In this document: piece by piece, positions 7,899 to 14,736 of the stretch | How the letters are laid out: each line of letters begins with the position of its first letter | How positions within the stretch are numbered: position 1 is the first letter of the stretch | DNA from: an uncultured Sulfurovum sp. | GTDB taxonomy: Bacteria > Campylobacterota > Campylobacteria > Campylobacterales > Sulfurovaceae | Direction: 5' to 3' | DNA: 15,217 nucleotides | NCBI GenBank assembly: GCA_947311605.1 | Contig: CAMZLC010000085.1 | Coordinates: 1-15,217, forward strand | Program-made: the position numbers and the translations under genes | The notes under the pieces: model-generated | The model's database searches: none | The model's input: only the letters and a program-made list of their open reading frames with translations | What the model was told of the DNA's origin: nothing

Positions 7899-7906
7899 AT
7901 TCTATA
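7899..7906 (-). promoter_or_regulatory. -10 element of the Sel1-repeat gene
   Basis: Minus-strand TATAGAAT, preceded by TGTGA, lies 17 bases before the ATG at 7882. Transcription would start near 7892, giving a leader of only about 10 bases that is nearly all ribosome binding site (GGAGAG). A TTGTCA sequence (complement of 7919-7924) is 12 bases upstream, too close for a normal -35 box. Confidence 0.45.
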
Positions 7907-7960
7907 TCACACAATAATTGACAATAAACTCTCCCTAATGATAGCAATTTAGTCTGAAAG

Positions 7961-8536
7961 TTAGGCAGAGGCATCAAGCATCAAAAGTCTCGCGCTGTTC
8001 TCCAATAATGCGATCTTTTTTGCCATCCCTATGATATCCCGGTCATAAGTGAACAGCCCAAACCCTTTGATCAGCATCATATGGCATTGGCTCTCCTTGA
8101 AAAAACCGCTGACCTCATAGGGAGCCCTGTCATACCAGTCGTGGAAATGTCCTGGATCGTACACAGGGATTTCTCCGATCTTGAGATCGCCAAAGTAATC
8201 CCGGGGAGAGAGCTTGGCATGGTTTAATGCGTAAGCTGTGGCATAAGGAGGCATCGTATAGCAGATATATTTTGCTTGTGGCATCTCCTGATATATTTGT
8301 TCATGTATCGCGCTGTCCATACTGGAGATGTTCCAGCGATAATCTCTTTTCTCTACATCCAGCTGGATCATCGAGTTCTGATTGATCTCATCAAAAATAG
8401 CCTCTTTCTTATTGATCAAAAAGGCACTGGGAGATGTGCGTACAGAGATAGAGCCGTGGTAGACACCTAAAAAATTCTTACGGAACATTGAAAGCGAAAC
8501 ACTCTGTATCTCTTCCAGGAGATGTTTGCTGGTCAC
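7961..8536 (-). CDS. Class II aldolase/adducin-fold protein lacking metal ligands
   Basis: A 191-residue protein with the class II aldolase/adducin domain over its whole length: GSISVRTS (28-35, usual GNxSxR), SSMDSAIHEQIY (71-82), YTMPPYATAYALN (93-105, usual HxHPPxATA) and LIKGFGLFTYDRD (155-167, usual KGHGLxxxGxD). In this family three histidines bind Zn(II): the two of HxH and the one in GHG. Here they are Y93, M95 and F159, so the metal site is absent and aldolase or epimerase chemistry is not expected. A non-catalytic role like that of adducin is possible. The start is GTG at 8534-8536 with AAAGGA about 7 bases upstream. It is divergent from rsmH and upstream of the Sel1 gene. The fold is confident, the function unknown. 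Confidence 0.82.
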   Translation of the reverse strand: MTSKHLLEEIQSVSLSMFRKNFLGVYHGSISVRTSPSAFLINKKEAIFDEINQNSMIQLDVEKRDYRWNISSMDSAIHEQIYQEMPQAKYICYTMPPYATAYALNHAKLSPRDYFGDLKIGEIPVYDPGHFHDWYDRAPYEVSGFFKESQCHMMLIKGFGLFTYDRDIIGMAKKIALLENSARLLMLDASA

Positions 8537-8560
8537 TTATTATCCTTTGGGAGGTTTTTG

Positions 8561-8571
8561 GGTATTATACC
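8561..8571. promoter_or_regulatory. Palindromic divergent -10 region of the aldolase-like gene and rsmH
   Basis: GGTATTATACC is a perfect odd palindrome. On the minus strand it reads TGGTATAATACC, an extended -10 (TGnTATAAT) about 28 bases before the GTG start of the aldolase-like gene. On the plus strand TATTAT lies 33 bases before the rsmH ATG, which has its own GAGGTAG site. The 64-base gap has room for only one such region, so both promoters probably share it. Confidence 0.5.
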
Positions 8572-8600
8572 AGATAAATATTACCCCATGAGGTAGACAA

Positions 8601-9527
8601 ATGAGTGATTCACCACATATACCGGTATTGCTGGATGCAGTATTGGAAAGTTTTTCACACTGTTCAGAAGGCTATATCGTAGACTGCACTCTGGGCTATG
8701 CAGGGCACAGCACTGCTATACTGGCGTACAGAGATCATCTGCGTATTGTCGGTATTGACAGAGATGAAGAGGCACTTGCCTTTTCCCGACAGAAACTCCA
8801 AGCCTATGCCGGCAGATACGTACTACACAAAGGCTCCTTTGCCCAAACTATTACAGAGATCCGGGAGGAACCTATCGTCGGCATACTGGCAGATTTTGGT
8901 GTCTCTTCGCTGCAGTTGGACAAAAAAGAGCGGGGATTCTCCTTTGAGAGTGAGACGCTGGATATGCGTATGGATCGGGGAGCCTCGCTGACTGCCTATG
9001 ATATAGTCAATGGCTATGGCCTGGAGCAGTTACACTATATTTTCAGACACTATGGAGAGATTTCTCAGGCAGAAAAACTGGCGGAAGAGATACTCAGGGT
9101 ACGCACCCACTCCCCTATCGACAGCGGAAAGACCTTGAGTGATATTGCCAAAAAAGTCCTCTATTCGGGAGGAAAAATACATCCTGCCACACTGATGTTT
9201 CAGGCTATACGCATAGAAGTCAATGATGAACTGGGGCAGATCGAGGGACTGCTGGATGCACTGGAAGAGATTCGACCTCCTGCTGCGATACTCTCTTTGA
9301 TCACTTTTCATTCACTGGAGGACCGTCTGGTCAAAAACCGTTTCAAACGCTGGAGCACAGCATGTATTTGTGATCCGCATGCTTTGCGCTGTACCTGTGG
9401 AAAAACCCATGCCCTGGGCAAAGCACTCAGTAGAAAACCGATCATTGCAGACACAAAAGAACGCGTCACTAATCCTCGTAGCCGCAGTGCCAAGCTCCGC
9501 TCATTCCGTTTCAGAGAGGCAGAATAA
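8601..9527 (+). CDS. rsmH: 16S rRNA (cytosine(1402)-N(4))-methyltransferase RsmH
   Basis: A 308-residue SAM-dependent enzyme that methylates N4 of C1402 in the 16S rRNA P-site. Hallmarks: HIPVLLDAVLE at the N-terminus (6-16), SAM motif DCTLGYAGHS (28-37), GILADFGVSSLQLD, RMDRGASLTAYDIVN, HPATLMFQAIRIEVNDEL, LSLITFHSLEDRLVK and the C-terminal NPRSRSAKLRSFRF. Length is normal (E. coli 313). The inserted helical domain (~105-215) is present. The ATG has GAGGTAG 5 bases upstream. The stop overlaps the next ATG (TAATG), so it forms an operon with the ftsL-like gene, as in the classical mraW-ftsL arrangement of division clusters. Confidence 0.97.
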   Translation: MSDSPHIPVLLDAVLESFSHCSEGYIVDCTLGYAGHSTAILAYRDHLRIVGIDRDEEALAFSRQKLQAYAGRYVLHKGSFAQTITEIREEPIVGILADFGVSSLQLDKKERGFSFESETLDMRMDRGASLTAYDIVNGYGLEQLHYIFRHYGEISQAEKLAEEILRVRTHSPIDSGKTLSDIAKKVLYSGGKIHPATLMFQAIRIEVNDELGQIEGLLDALEEIRPPAAILSLITFHSLEDRLVKNRFKRWSTACICDPHALRCTCGKTHALGKALSRKPIIADTKERVTNPRSRSAKLRSFRFREAE

Positions 9528-9823
9528 TGCAACGTAAAGAAAAAGGCATCACACTGGGCATCCTCTCTATTGCCATCATCTCTATGGCGATCATTTTGAT
9601 CCTGGCACTGATGAAGATCTATCTTAGTAACCAGATCTACCACGAAAGCAAGCAGATCAACCACCTCGAAGCAGAGGTGGCTGCACTCAAAGAGGAGCAC
9701 AATATCCTGCAGATGAATGTCGAACAGCTCAAATACAAAAACCAAATCACCGATACGATCTTCTCCATGGAAGAGAACAAGGAGATCACTGATGCAGCTG
9801 AAGAAAAGGAACCTAATGATTAA
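9527..9823 (+). CDS. FtsL-like single-pass membrane coiled-coil protein
   Basis: A 98-residue bitopic protein: short basic N-terminus MQRKEKG, one membrane helix (~8-30), then a heptad-rich region (~38-72, e.g. HLEAEVAALKEEHNILQM) and an acidic tail. This size and topology are those of FtsL/DivIC, which are periplasmic coiled-coil proteins linking early and late divisome parts and activating FtsWI. FtsL sequences are poorly conserved, so the identification depends mainly on architecture and on its place directly after rsmH, with a one-base start/stop overlap. FtsL in E. coli is 121 residues. No ftsI follows, unlike the classical cluster; an RND transporter does instead, overlapping by 8 bases. 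I leave the symbol empty because homology itself is not shown. Confidence 0.7.
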   Translation: MQRKEKGITLGILSIAIISMAIILILALMKIYLSNQIYHESKQINHLEAEVAALKEEHNILQMNVEQLKYKNQITDTIFSMEENKEITDAAEEKEPND

Positions 9824-12800
9824 AAACTTTATCAAGTTTGCCATTGACAAGCCGGCACTGAACCATATCTTTTTTATACTCTTGCTTCTCATGGCATTTT
9901 TCGCCTACAAAAGTATTCCCAAAGAGATATTCCCTCCTGCCGAGCTGGACAAGATCTCCATACGTGGAGGCTATATTGGTGCCAGTGCGGATGTTCTGGA
10001 CAAAATGGCAGTCAAATCCATAGAAGATGGGCTCAAAAGTGTCAACAATCTCAGCAATGTCATGACAGTGATCCAAAACGGCAGCTTTTCCATCACTGCC
10101 GATATCAAGTCCGGAGCGGATAATCAGCTCGTCCTAGGAGACACCAAGGATGTCATTGCCGCGATCAAACGAGACCTGCCCTCGGATATGAATGAGCCCA
10201 TTGCCAAGATCCTCATCTACAACTTCCCTCTCCTGCTCATTGCGATCTCCGGGGATACGCCCAAAGCCACACTAATAGATGCTGCCGACGCCCTCAAAAA
10301 TAAACTAGGAAACATCAAGGCTCTCAACACCATCGAGATACGGGGTGATGCAGATGACGAGGTCAGTATCAAGATCGATCCAGCCAAGCTCCATGCCTAC
10401 CATATCCCCAAAACACTTTTTTACCAGGCTATCGGCACACTCAGCTCCATCTATCCTGCAGGCACCATCAAACAGCAGGGAACCCTGGTCTATCTCTCTA
10501 CGGTCAATGGTGCCAAAGATGCCAAGACATTGGAGAATACACTGCTGCATATCGGCTCCAAGCTGATACGACTGGGAGATGTGGCCACGGTTACTTATGG
10601 ACTGAGCACACCTCATGAGATCTCCCATTTCAACGGTCAGCAGAATATCTCTATCAATACCACCAAGACCAAAGAGGGCAATGCCCTGGCACTCAGCAAG
10701 CAGATCCGCCAGATGCTTCCCTCATTTCAAAAGACCTATCCAAAGTTACACTTTGAGGTCTATACCGACACCTCTGTCTGGATCAAGAACCGTATCAATC
10801 TAGTGACCACCAACATTATGTTTGGGCTTTTTCTGGTCTTTTTGGCACTCTTTTTGAGTGTCAACTGGCGCATTGCCACCGTGGTAGCCATCGGCATCCC
10901 TACCAGCTTTTTCATCGCACTGATCTCAGCAGAGGTCATGGGATACAGTATGAATATGCTTACGATGCTAGGGGCTCTGATCGCACTGGGTATGTTGGTA
11001 GACGAGGCGATCGTCGTGGCCGAGAACATCTACCGGCACATGGAGATGGGAAAACCGCCAAGAGAGGCTGCCATAGAGGGTGCCGTGGAGATGTTTCCCG
11101 CAGTACTCACCGCAACAGCCACGACCGTTTTTGCCTTTCTTCCGCTTTTGATCATGAGTGGCCAAATGGGTATGTTTGTCAAGGTCTTGCCCGTCATGAT
11201 CTCCATCTTACTGATTAGTTCGCTCTTTGAGGCCTTCTATTTCCTGCCTCTGCATGCCAAAGAGTTCTTCACAGTCGGCAAGGTTGTTGACCACCATGAA
11301 CCCAGCCCTTTTTGGGATGGTTTCAATGCATTTTATGGCAAAGTATTGGGCGGCTTACTCCGTTTTAAAAAAACAGCACTTCTCTTGATCATTATCGGTA
11401 TCGTCTTGGGGACTGTCGGCATGTTCAAGATACTCAAATTCGAGCTCTTTCCCCGTTTTGATGCCAGTCAGGTCTATATCAGCGGCAAGGTCGATGTCAA
11501 CAACCGCCTGGCAGACACAGAGAAGCTACTCTCTATGGTGGAGCAGACGATCCTGAAATCTATCAACCATGATGATGTCTCCTCTGTCACTTCGATCGCA
11601 GGTATCAAATTCAATCCTGATCAGACTTTTGAGTCTGGAGAGCATCTCTTTCAGATCTTCGTCAATCTGCATGAGAGAAAACCGGAAAACTTTTTTGACA
11701 AATATATCAACCCCTATCTCTCGCTTGAGTATGATGGCAAAGATATGATCCGCACCATGGACTCGCATGACATCCTCAAGCGTATAGAGCAGAAGGTTTT
11801 GCCAGCATTCCAAAAAATGACCAATGCAAGGGGAAAAAAGATCTTTGAGGAGATCAACACCTATGTCCCACAGACAGGTATCGTCAAAAATGATATCGAG
11901 ATCGGTCTCACTGGCGCAACGGACGAGAAGATATTTACTGCGATCAAAATACTCAAACAGTCTCTGCAAGAGATCAATGGCACCACTCTCGTCAGTGACA
12001 ATGCCAAAGAGGGTCCCCTGGAGCTCAAATTCAAACTCAATCACTATGGGCAGGCACTTGGTTTCACTGAGGCAAATCTTGTCTCCTCTTTGCGAGGACT
12101 CTTTCTCGAGGCGGAGTATGGGAAAATATTTGATGAGAAGGGCTTGATCCGTATTCGTCTGGAAGATCCCTCCAGAGAGCAAAATTACGACATCCACTCT
12201 CTAGCACTCGAAACACCGGACGGGAGCAAAACCGTGCTACTGAGTGATATCGCTACCTTTGTCTACAAGAAGCGCATGCTCAGGCTCTACAAGGAGGAAG
12301 GGGAGCGTGTCTGGTCTGTGGTCGCCACCATTGACAAAGAGCGCATCCTTGCCACAGAGGTAATGAATCGTGTCAAGCCGATACTGAAGAATATCGGGCA
12401 ACAGGGCGTAAAAGTCATCATCAAAGGAGAAGAAAAAGAGAATCGACAGGTCAAAGTAGAGATGACCCGTGCGGCTATAATCGCCATCTTTCTGATCTTT
12501 ATCTCGCTGGTCTGGATGTTTAATTCTCTCCTCTTGCCACTGATCGTTCTCTCGACGATCCCGCTCTCTATCTTGGGGGCACTTGTCGGCACCTACCTTT
12601 TTGGTCTTAACCTCACTCTCATTGGTGTCATGGGGCTCATCGGACTGGCAGGAGTGGTGGTCAATGACGGACTGATCATGCTGGATTTTATCAAAACCGA
12701 AAAAGATCATGCCGCACTCATCACCAAGGCACTGATGCGTCTGCGTCCTATCTTTTTGACCTCTATCACTACGGTACTGGGACTGATGACCATCATGTTC

Positions 12801-12935
12801 TTTGCCAGCGGACAGTCCCTGATCGTACAACCCATGGCGATCGCTCTTGGCTTTGGTGTAGCATGGGCCACCCTGCTCAACTTGATCTATGTACCGCTCA
12901 TGTACGCGGTGCTCTATCGGGTCAAGGAGAACTAG
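9816..12935 (+). CDS. RND superfamily transporter permease (AcrB-like)
   Basis: A 1039-residue proton-driven inner-membrane pump subunit, close to AcrB in length (1049). Layout: TM1 (~10-30), periplasmic porter part (~31-325), TM2-6 (~330-470), TM7 (~518-540), second porter part (~545-875), TM8-12 (~885-1030). The TM4 motif reads GMLVDEAIVVAEN, with D396 and E397 where AcrB has the Asp407-Asp408 pair. TM10 reads GVVVNDGLIMLDF, so the AcrB Lys940 position is valine (V949). The start at 9816 has AAGGA 5 bases upstream and gives the expected MIKNFIKFAIDKPAL N-terminus; longer forms run into the ftsL-like frame. No adaptor or TolC-type gene is in the window. The TAG stop lies inside the 74-bp palindrome. 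Substrate is unknown. Confidence 0.92.
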   Translation: MIKNFIKFAIDKPALNHIFFILLLLMAFFAYKSIPKEIFPPAELDKISIRGGYIGASADVLDKMAVKSIEDGLKSVNNLSNVMTVIQNGSFSITADIKSGADNQLVLGDTKDVIAAIKRDLPSDMNEPIAKILIYNFPLLLIAISGDTPKATLIDAADALKNKLGNIKALNTIEIRGDADDEVSIKIDPAKLHAYHIPKTLFYQAIGTLSSIYPAGTIKQQGTLVYLSTVNGAKDAKTLENTLLHIGSKLIRLGDVATVTYGLSTPHEISHFNGQQNISINTTKTKEGNALALSKQIRQMLPSFQKTYPKLHFEVYTDTSVWIKNRINLVTTNIMFGLFLVFLALFLSVNWRIATVVAIGIPTSFFIALISAEVMGYSMNMLTMLGALIALGMLVDEAIVVAENIYRHMEMGKPPREAAIEGAVEMFPAVLTATATTVFAFLPLLIMSGQMGMFVKVLPVMISILLISSLFEAFYFLPLHAKEFFTVGKVVDHHEPSPFWDGFNAFYGKVLGGLLRFKKTALLLIIIGIVLGTVGMFKILKFELFPRFDASQVYISGKVDVNNRLADTEKLLSMVEQTILKSINHDDVSSVTSIAGIKFNPDQTFESGEHLFQIFVNLHERKPENFFDKYINPYLSLEYDGKDMIRTMDSHDILKRIEQKVLPAFQKMTNARGKKIFEEINTYVPQTGIVKNDIEIGLTGATDEKIFTAIKILKQSLQEINGTTLVSDNAKEGPLELKFKLNHYGQALGFTEANLVSSLRGLFLEAEYGKIFDEKGLIRIRLEDPSREQNYDIHSLALETPDGSKTVLLSDIATFVYKKRMLRLYKEEGERVWSVVATIDKERILATEVMNRVKPILKNIGQQGVKVIIKGEEKENRQVKVEMTRAAIIAIFLIFISLVWMFNSLLLPLIVLSTIPLSILGALVGTYLFGLNLTLIGVMGLIGLAGVVVNDGLIMLDFIKTEKDHAALITKALMRLRPIFLTSITTVLGLMTIMFFASGQSLIVQPMAIALGFGVAWATLLNLIYVPLMYAVLYRVKEN

Positions 12936-13005
12936 GAGTCTGTCGAACTTATGTCTAAAAGCGTGCATTTTTCGCTTCAGTAAGATAAGCCTGACAGACT
13001 CCTAG
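12932..13005. repeat. 74-bp nested palindromic element with 13-bp perfect terminal inverted repeats
   Basis: CTAGGAGTCTGTC (12932-12944) is the exact reverse complement of GACAGACTCCTAG (12993-13005). Inside are two more paired arms, CTTAT/ATAAG (12948-12952 and 12985-12989) and AAGCG/CGCTT (12959-12963 and 12973-12977), separated by internal loops, the outer one symmetric 3x3. The whole segment can fold into one long hairpin with a 9-base loop. There is no T tract after either end, so it is not a standard terminator, although it may still end or stabilise the RND transcript. It contains the RND stop codon. A small REP- or MITE-like element is the best guess. Confidence 0.7.
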
Positions 13006-13050
13006 GCTTCAACCAAAGCCATTTCTCTCGCAAAACAAGAGTGTGTGGCC

Positions 13051-13269
13051 TTACAACTCCACTCCCTCCCAAAACTCCTCATAGTCCAGACTGGTCATGG
13101 CATTTTCGTCTGCCATATTTTTCTCTAAGAGTTGTTTCTGTATCTCAGAAAAATACCCCTCCAGTGCCTCCTCTATGAGCAGACTCATCTCTTTATCCAG
13201 TATCTCGGCATAGACCTGGAGATTTTCTATCGTACTTGGTTTCAGTATAAAATTGATTCTATGTTCCAT
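13051..13269 (-). CDS. Small ribbon-helix-helix type protein (antitoxin-like), orphan
   Basis: A 72-residue protein beginning MEHRINFILKPSTIENLQVY. A short beta strand (RINFIL), then two helices (TIENLQVYAEILDK and SLLIEEALEGYFSEIQ), fits a CopG/RHH DNA-binding fold as found in many type II antitoxins. The tail SLDYEEFWEGVEL is acidic and aromatic and resembles the partner-binding tails of such antitoxins. No toxin gene lies next to it: the gap downstream holds only the palindromic element. The ATG at 13269 is the sensible start; longer versions run antisense into the AEC gene. A consensus TATAAT ends only six bases before the ATG, with no Shine-Dalgarno sequence, so the message may be leaderless. 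Family call is moderate. Confidence 0.62.
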   Translation of the reverse strand: MEHRINFILKPSTIENLQVYAEILDKEMSLLIEEALEGYFSEIQKQLLEKNMADENAMTSLDYEEFWEGVEL

Positions 13270-13275
13270 GAGGGT

Positions 13276-13281
13276 ATTATA
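13276..13281 (-). promoter_or_regulatory. -10 element of the RHH gene, close enough to give a leaderless mRNA
   Basis: Minus-strand TATAAT, with six bases (ACCCTC) between it and the ATG at 13269. With usual spacing, transcription would begin at or within a base or two of the start codon. The ten bases TATAATACCC also occur at the aldolase-like promoter (complement of 8560-8569). Confidence 0.5.
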
Positions 13282-13293
13282 TAGAATTTTGGC

Positions 13294-13299
13294 TATACT
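13294..13299 (+). promoter_or_regulatory. Possible -10 element of the AEC transporter gene
   Basis: Plus-strand TATACT lies 19 bases before the ATG at 13319, in the 49-base gap between the divergent RHH and AEC genes. The leader would be about 12 bases and includes AAGAAGTG as a weak ribosome binding site. No clear -35 box is seen. Confidence 0.35.
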
Positions 13300-13318
13300 T
13301 TGCCAAAAAGAAGTGACT

Positions 13319-14230
13319 ATGGGTTCTGTCATGATACTGCTGTTGTTTTTAGTAGGAGGATATACCGCCCAACACTTCCTCTCCCTACATACCCAGGAAC
13401 TGTGGGCCGATCGCTTCAACCGCTTTGTTGTCTATCTCTCTCTTCCCGCTTTGGTTTTTGTCTATATGGTTGACCTGAAGGTTGACAGCAGGTTTATCTT
13501 GCCTATCAGCAGCGCCTGGGGACTCTTTGTACTCTCTGCGCTGTTGATTTTGCTCTTTGCCAGAGTATGTGGCTGGAGCAGATCACTTACCGGGGCCCTG
13601 CTGATGGTCGTACCCTATGGCAATACCTCTTTTTTGGGTGTACCTTTTACCAAAGCTTTTTTTGGAGAAGAGGGCATCCCCTATGCGGTCATTTATGATC
13701 AGCTTGGCTCTTTTTTGATCCTCTCGACAGTAGGACTTGTCATACTCTCACTTTACAGCAGTCAAAAAGCAAGCCTTGCTGCCATCCTCACCCGCATCTT
13801 TACCTTCCCCGCCTTTTTGGCGCTGCTTCTTGCTCTGCCAATGCAAAGCTCTATGGTACCTGACCTGCTCATACAGCTGCTCTCCTGGCTTGCAGCCACA
13901 CTCACCCCCGCTGCCCTGCTCTCTATCGGTCTGTATCTCAAACTTCGACTGGATAGGGAGAAGCTATTCCCCTTTGGCCTAGGTCTCACCCTCAAACTTC
14001 TACTTGCTCCGCTAGTGCTGGTGCCGCTCTTTTGGATGCGTGATCTCCACGGTCTTCCCGCGCAGGTCACGCTGTTTGAGGCAGCCATGGCACCCATGGT
14101 CTCCTCCTCCATGCTGGCAATGATGGCAGGACTGGAAAAACGCTTTGTGGCCTCTCTGCTTGGGTACGGTATCGTACTGAGCTTTGTCAGTCTGCCTCTC
14201 TTTTATCTCTGTATCAGCACAAGGTTTTAG
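13319..14230 (+). CDS. AEC (auxin efflux carrier) family transporter
   Basis: A 303-residue, very hydrophobic protein with about ten membrane helices and no signal peptide. Diagnostic features for AEC/PIN-like permeases are the first-half FNRFVVYLSLPALVF segment (33-47), the NTSFLGVP motif in a membrane helix (102-109) followed by YDQLG (126-130), and the matching second-half segment LTPAALLSIGLYL. Bacterial members export or import small carboxylates such as malate; substrate is not predictable here. Length is typical (~300). ATG at 13319 gives MGSVMILLLFLVGG; a longer form from 13253 would cross the divergent RHH start and its promoter. It is followed after one base by the CPXCG gene, so the two are co-transcribed. 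Confidence 0.85.
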   Translation: MGSVMILLLFLVGGYTAQHFLSLHTQELWADRFNRFVVYLSLPALVFVYMVDLKVDSRFILPISSAWGLFVLSALLILLFARVCGWSRSLTGALLMVVPYGNTSFLGVPFTKAFFGEEGIPYAVIYDQLGSFLILSTVGLVILSLYSSQKASLAAILTRIFTFPAFLALLLALPMQSSMVPDLLIQLLSWLAATLTPAALLSIGLYLKLRLDREKLFPFGLGLTLKLLLAPLVLVPLFWMRDLHGLPAQVTLFEAAMAPMVSSSMLAMMAGLEKRFVASLLGYGIVLSFVSLPLFYLCISTRF

Positions 14231-14231
14231 G

Positions 14232-14411
14232 ATGGAACATTTTTTTATCTGTCCCTACTGCTGGGAAAAGATCTCTATGGTGCTTGACCCCGAAGAAGAG
14301 AGTAGCTATATCGAAGATTGCGAGGTGTGCTGCCGTCCTATTGAGCTTTATGTGCAGTGGCGCGGAGAGAGACTGATTGCCTTTGAAGGCAAGCGCATGG
14401 AAGGGATATAG
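14232..14411 (+). CDS. CPXCG motif-containing zinc-ribbon protein
   Basis: A 59-residue protein with two cysteine pairs: CPYC (7-10) and CEVC plus an adjacent cysteine (30-34, in EDCEVCCRPIELY). This is the pattern of the CPXCG cysteine-rich family, small predicted zinc-ribbon proteins of unknown function. The usual glycine after the first pair is tryptophan here (CPYCW), a small deviation. The ATG at 14232 lies one base after the AEC stop with AAGG 7 bases upstream; a longer frame from 14184 would overlap the AEC gene and add nothing conserved. Co-transcription with the transporter is likely but need not imply shared function. Confidence 0.85.
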   Translation: MEHFFICPYCWEKISMVLDPEEESSYIEDCEVCCRPIELYVQWRGERLIAFEGKRMEGI

Positions 14412-14413
14412 TC

Positions 14414-14626
14414 TCAGCTATATAAAAAAGTAAACCTGTCCACCTTTACCCCATCTAGTTCCAGCTTTTCGACAAACATCTCATAGGGGCGCACCCAGAT
14501 GCCATACTCACCATAGAGTGCGCGATAGACTACCATCTCCTCCTCTGTCTCCGAATGCTTGGCGACAGCGATCACCTCATATTCATTGCCTTTGTAGTGG
14601 CGGTAGATGCCTTTTTGAATCTCCAT
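14414..14626 (-). CDS. DUF1653 family protein
   Basis: A 70-residue protein matching the small DUF1653 family throughout: GIYRHYKGNEYEVIAVAKHS near the N-terminus, then MVVYRALYGEYGIWVRPYEMF. It should form a compact beta-rich domain; its role is unknown. The ATG at 14626 is preferred because AAAAGG is 7 bases upstream; an ATG two codons earlier is only one base from that site. A longer frame reaching 14743 has unrelated, Cys/Arg-rich sequence and is not supported. It converges with the CPXCG gene, with two bases between their stop codons. Confidence 0.88.
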   Translation of the reverse strand: MEIQKGIYRHYKGNEYEVIAVAKHSETEEEMVVYRALYGEYGIWVRPYEMFVEKLELDGVKVDRFTFLYS

Positions 14627-14645
14627 GCGCATACCTTTTTGTAGT

Positions 14646-14651
14646 ATTGTA
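14646..14651 (-). promoter_or_regulatory. Possible -10 element of the DUF1653 gene
   Basis: Minus-strand TACAAT sits 19 bases before the ATG at 14626, with the AAAAGG site between. A T-rich stretch lies upstream of it. The match is 5/6 with no -35 box seen. Confidence 0.35.
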
Positions 14652-14736
14652 GCGAAAAAAATTAAGGAACTTCTCCTGTGGCAACACTCTTCAAATCTCA
14701 ATTTGCATCGCCATTGTAAACGTACTTTTTTTACTT

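Noticed and set aside
9717..9815. Extended N-terminus for the RND transporter
   Set aside because: It would read through the ftsL-like coding region in another frame; the ATG at 9816 has a proper AAGGA site and gives the conserved permease N-terminus.
9308..9892. Minus-strand 194-codon open frame across the rsmH/ftsL-like/RND junctions
   Set aside because: It spans three real genes in antisense and has no coherent domain; the plus-strand genes have motifs, overlaps and binding sites.
11526..12197. Minus-strand 223-codon open frame inside the RND gene
   Set aside because: Fully antisense to the second porter region of the transporter, no family motif and no start signal.
12237..12968. Minus-strand 243-codon open frame antisense to the end of the RND gene
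   Set aside because: It is the complement of a well-supported RND reading frame, its translation is His/Asp/Gln-rich without any recognisable domain, and it has no ribosome binding site.
13270..13419. Extended N-terminus for the RHH protein
   Set aside because: The extra 50 codons are antisense to the start of the AEC gene, cross both promoters and do not look like RHH sequence.
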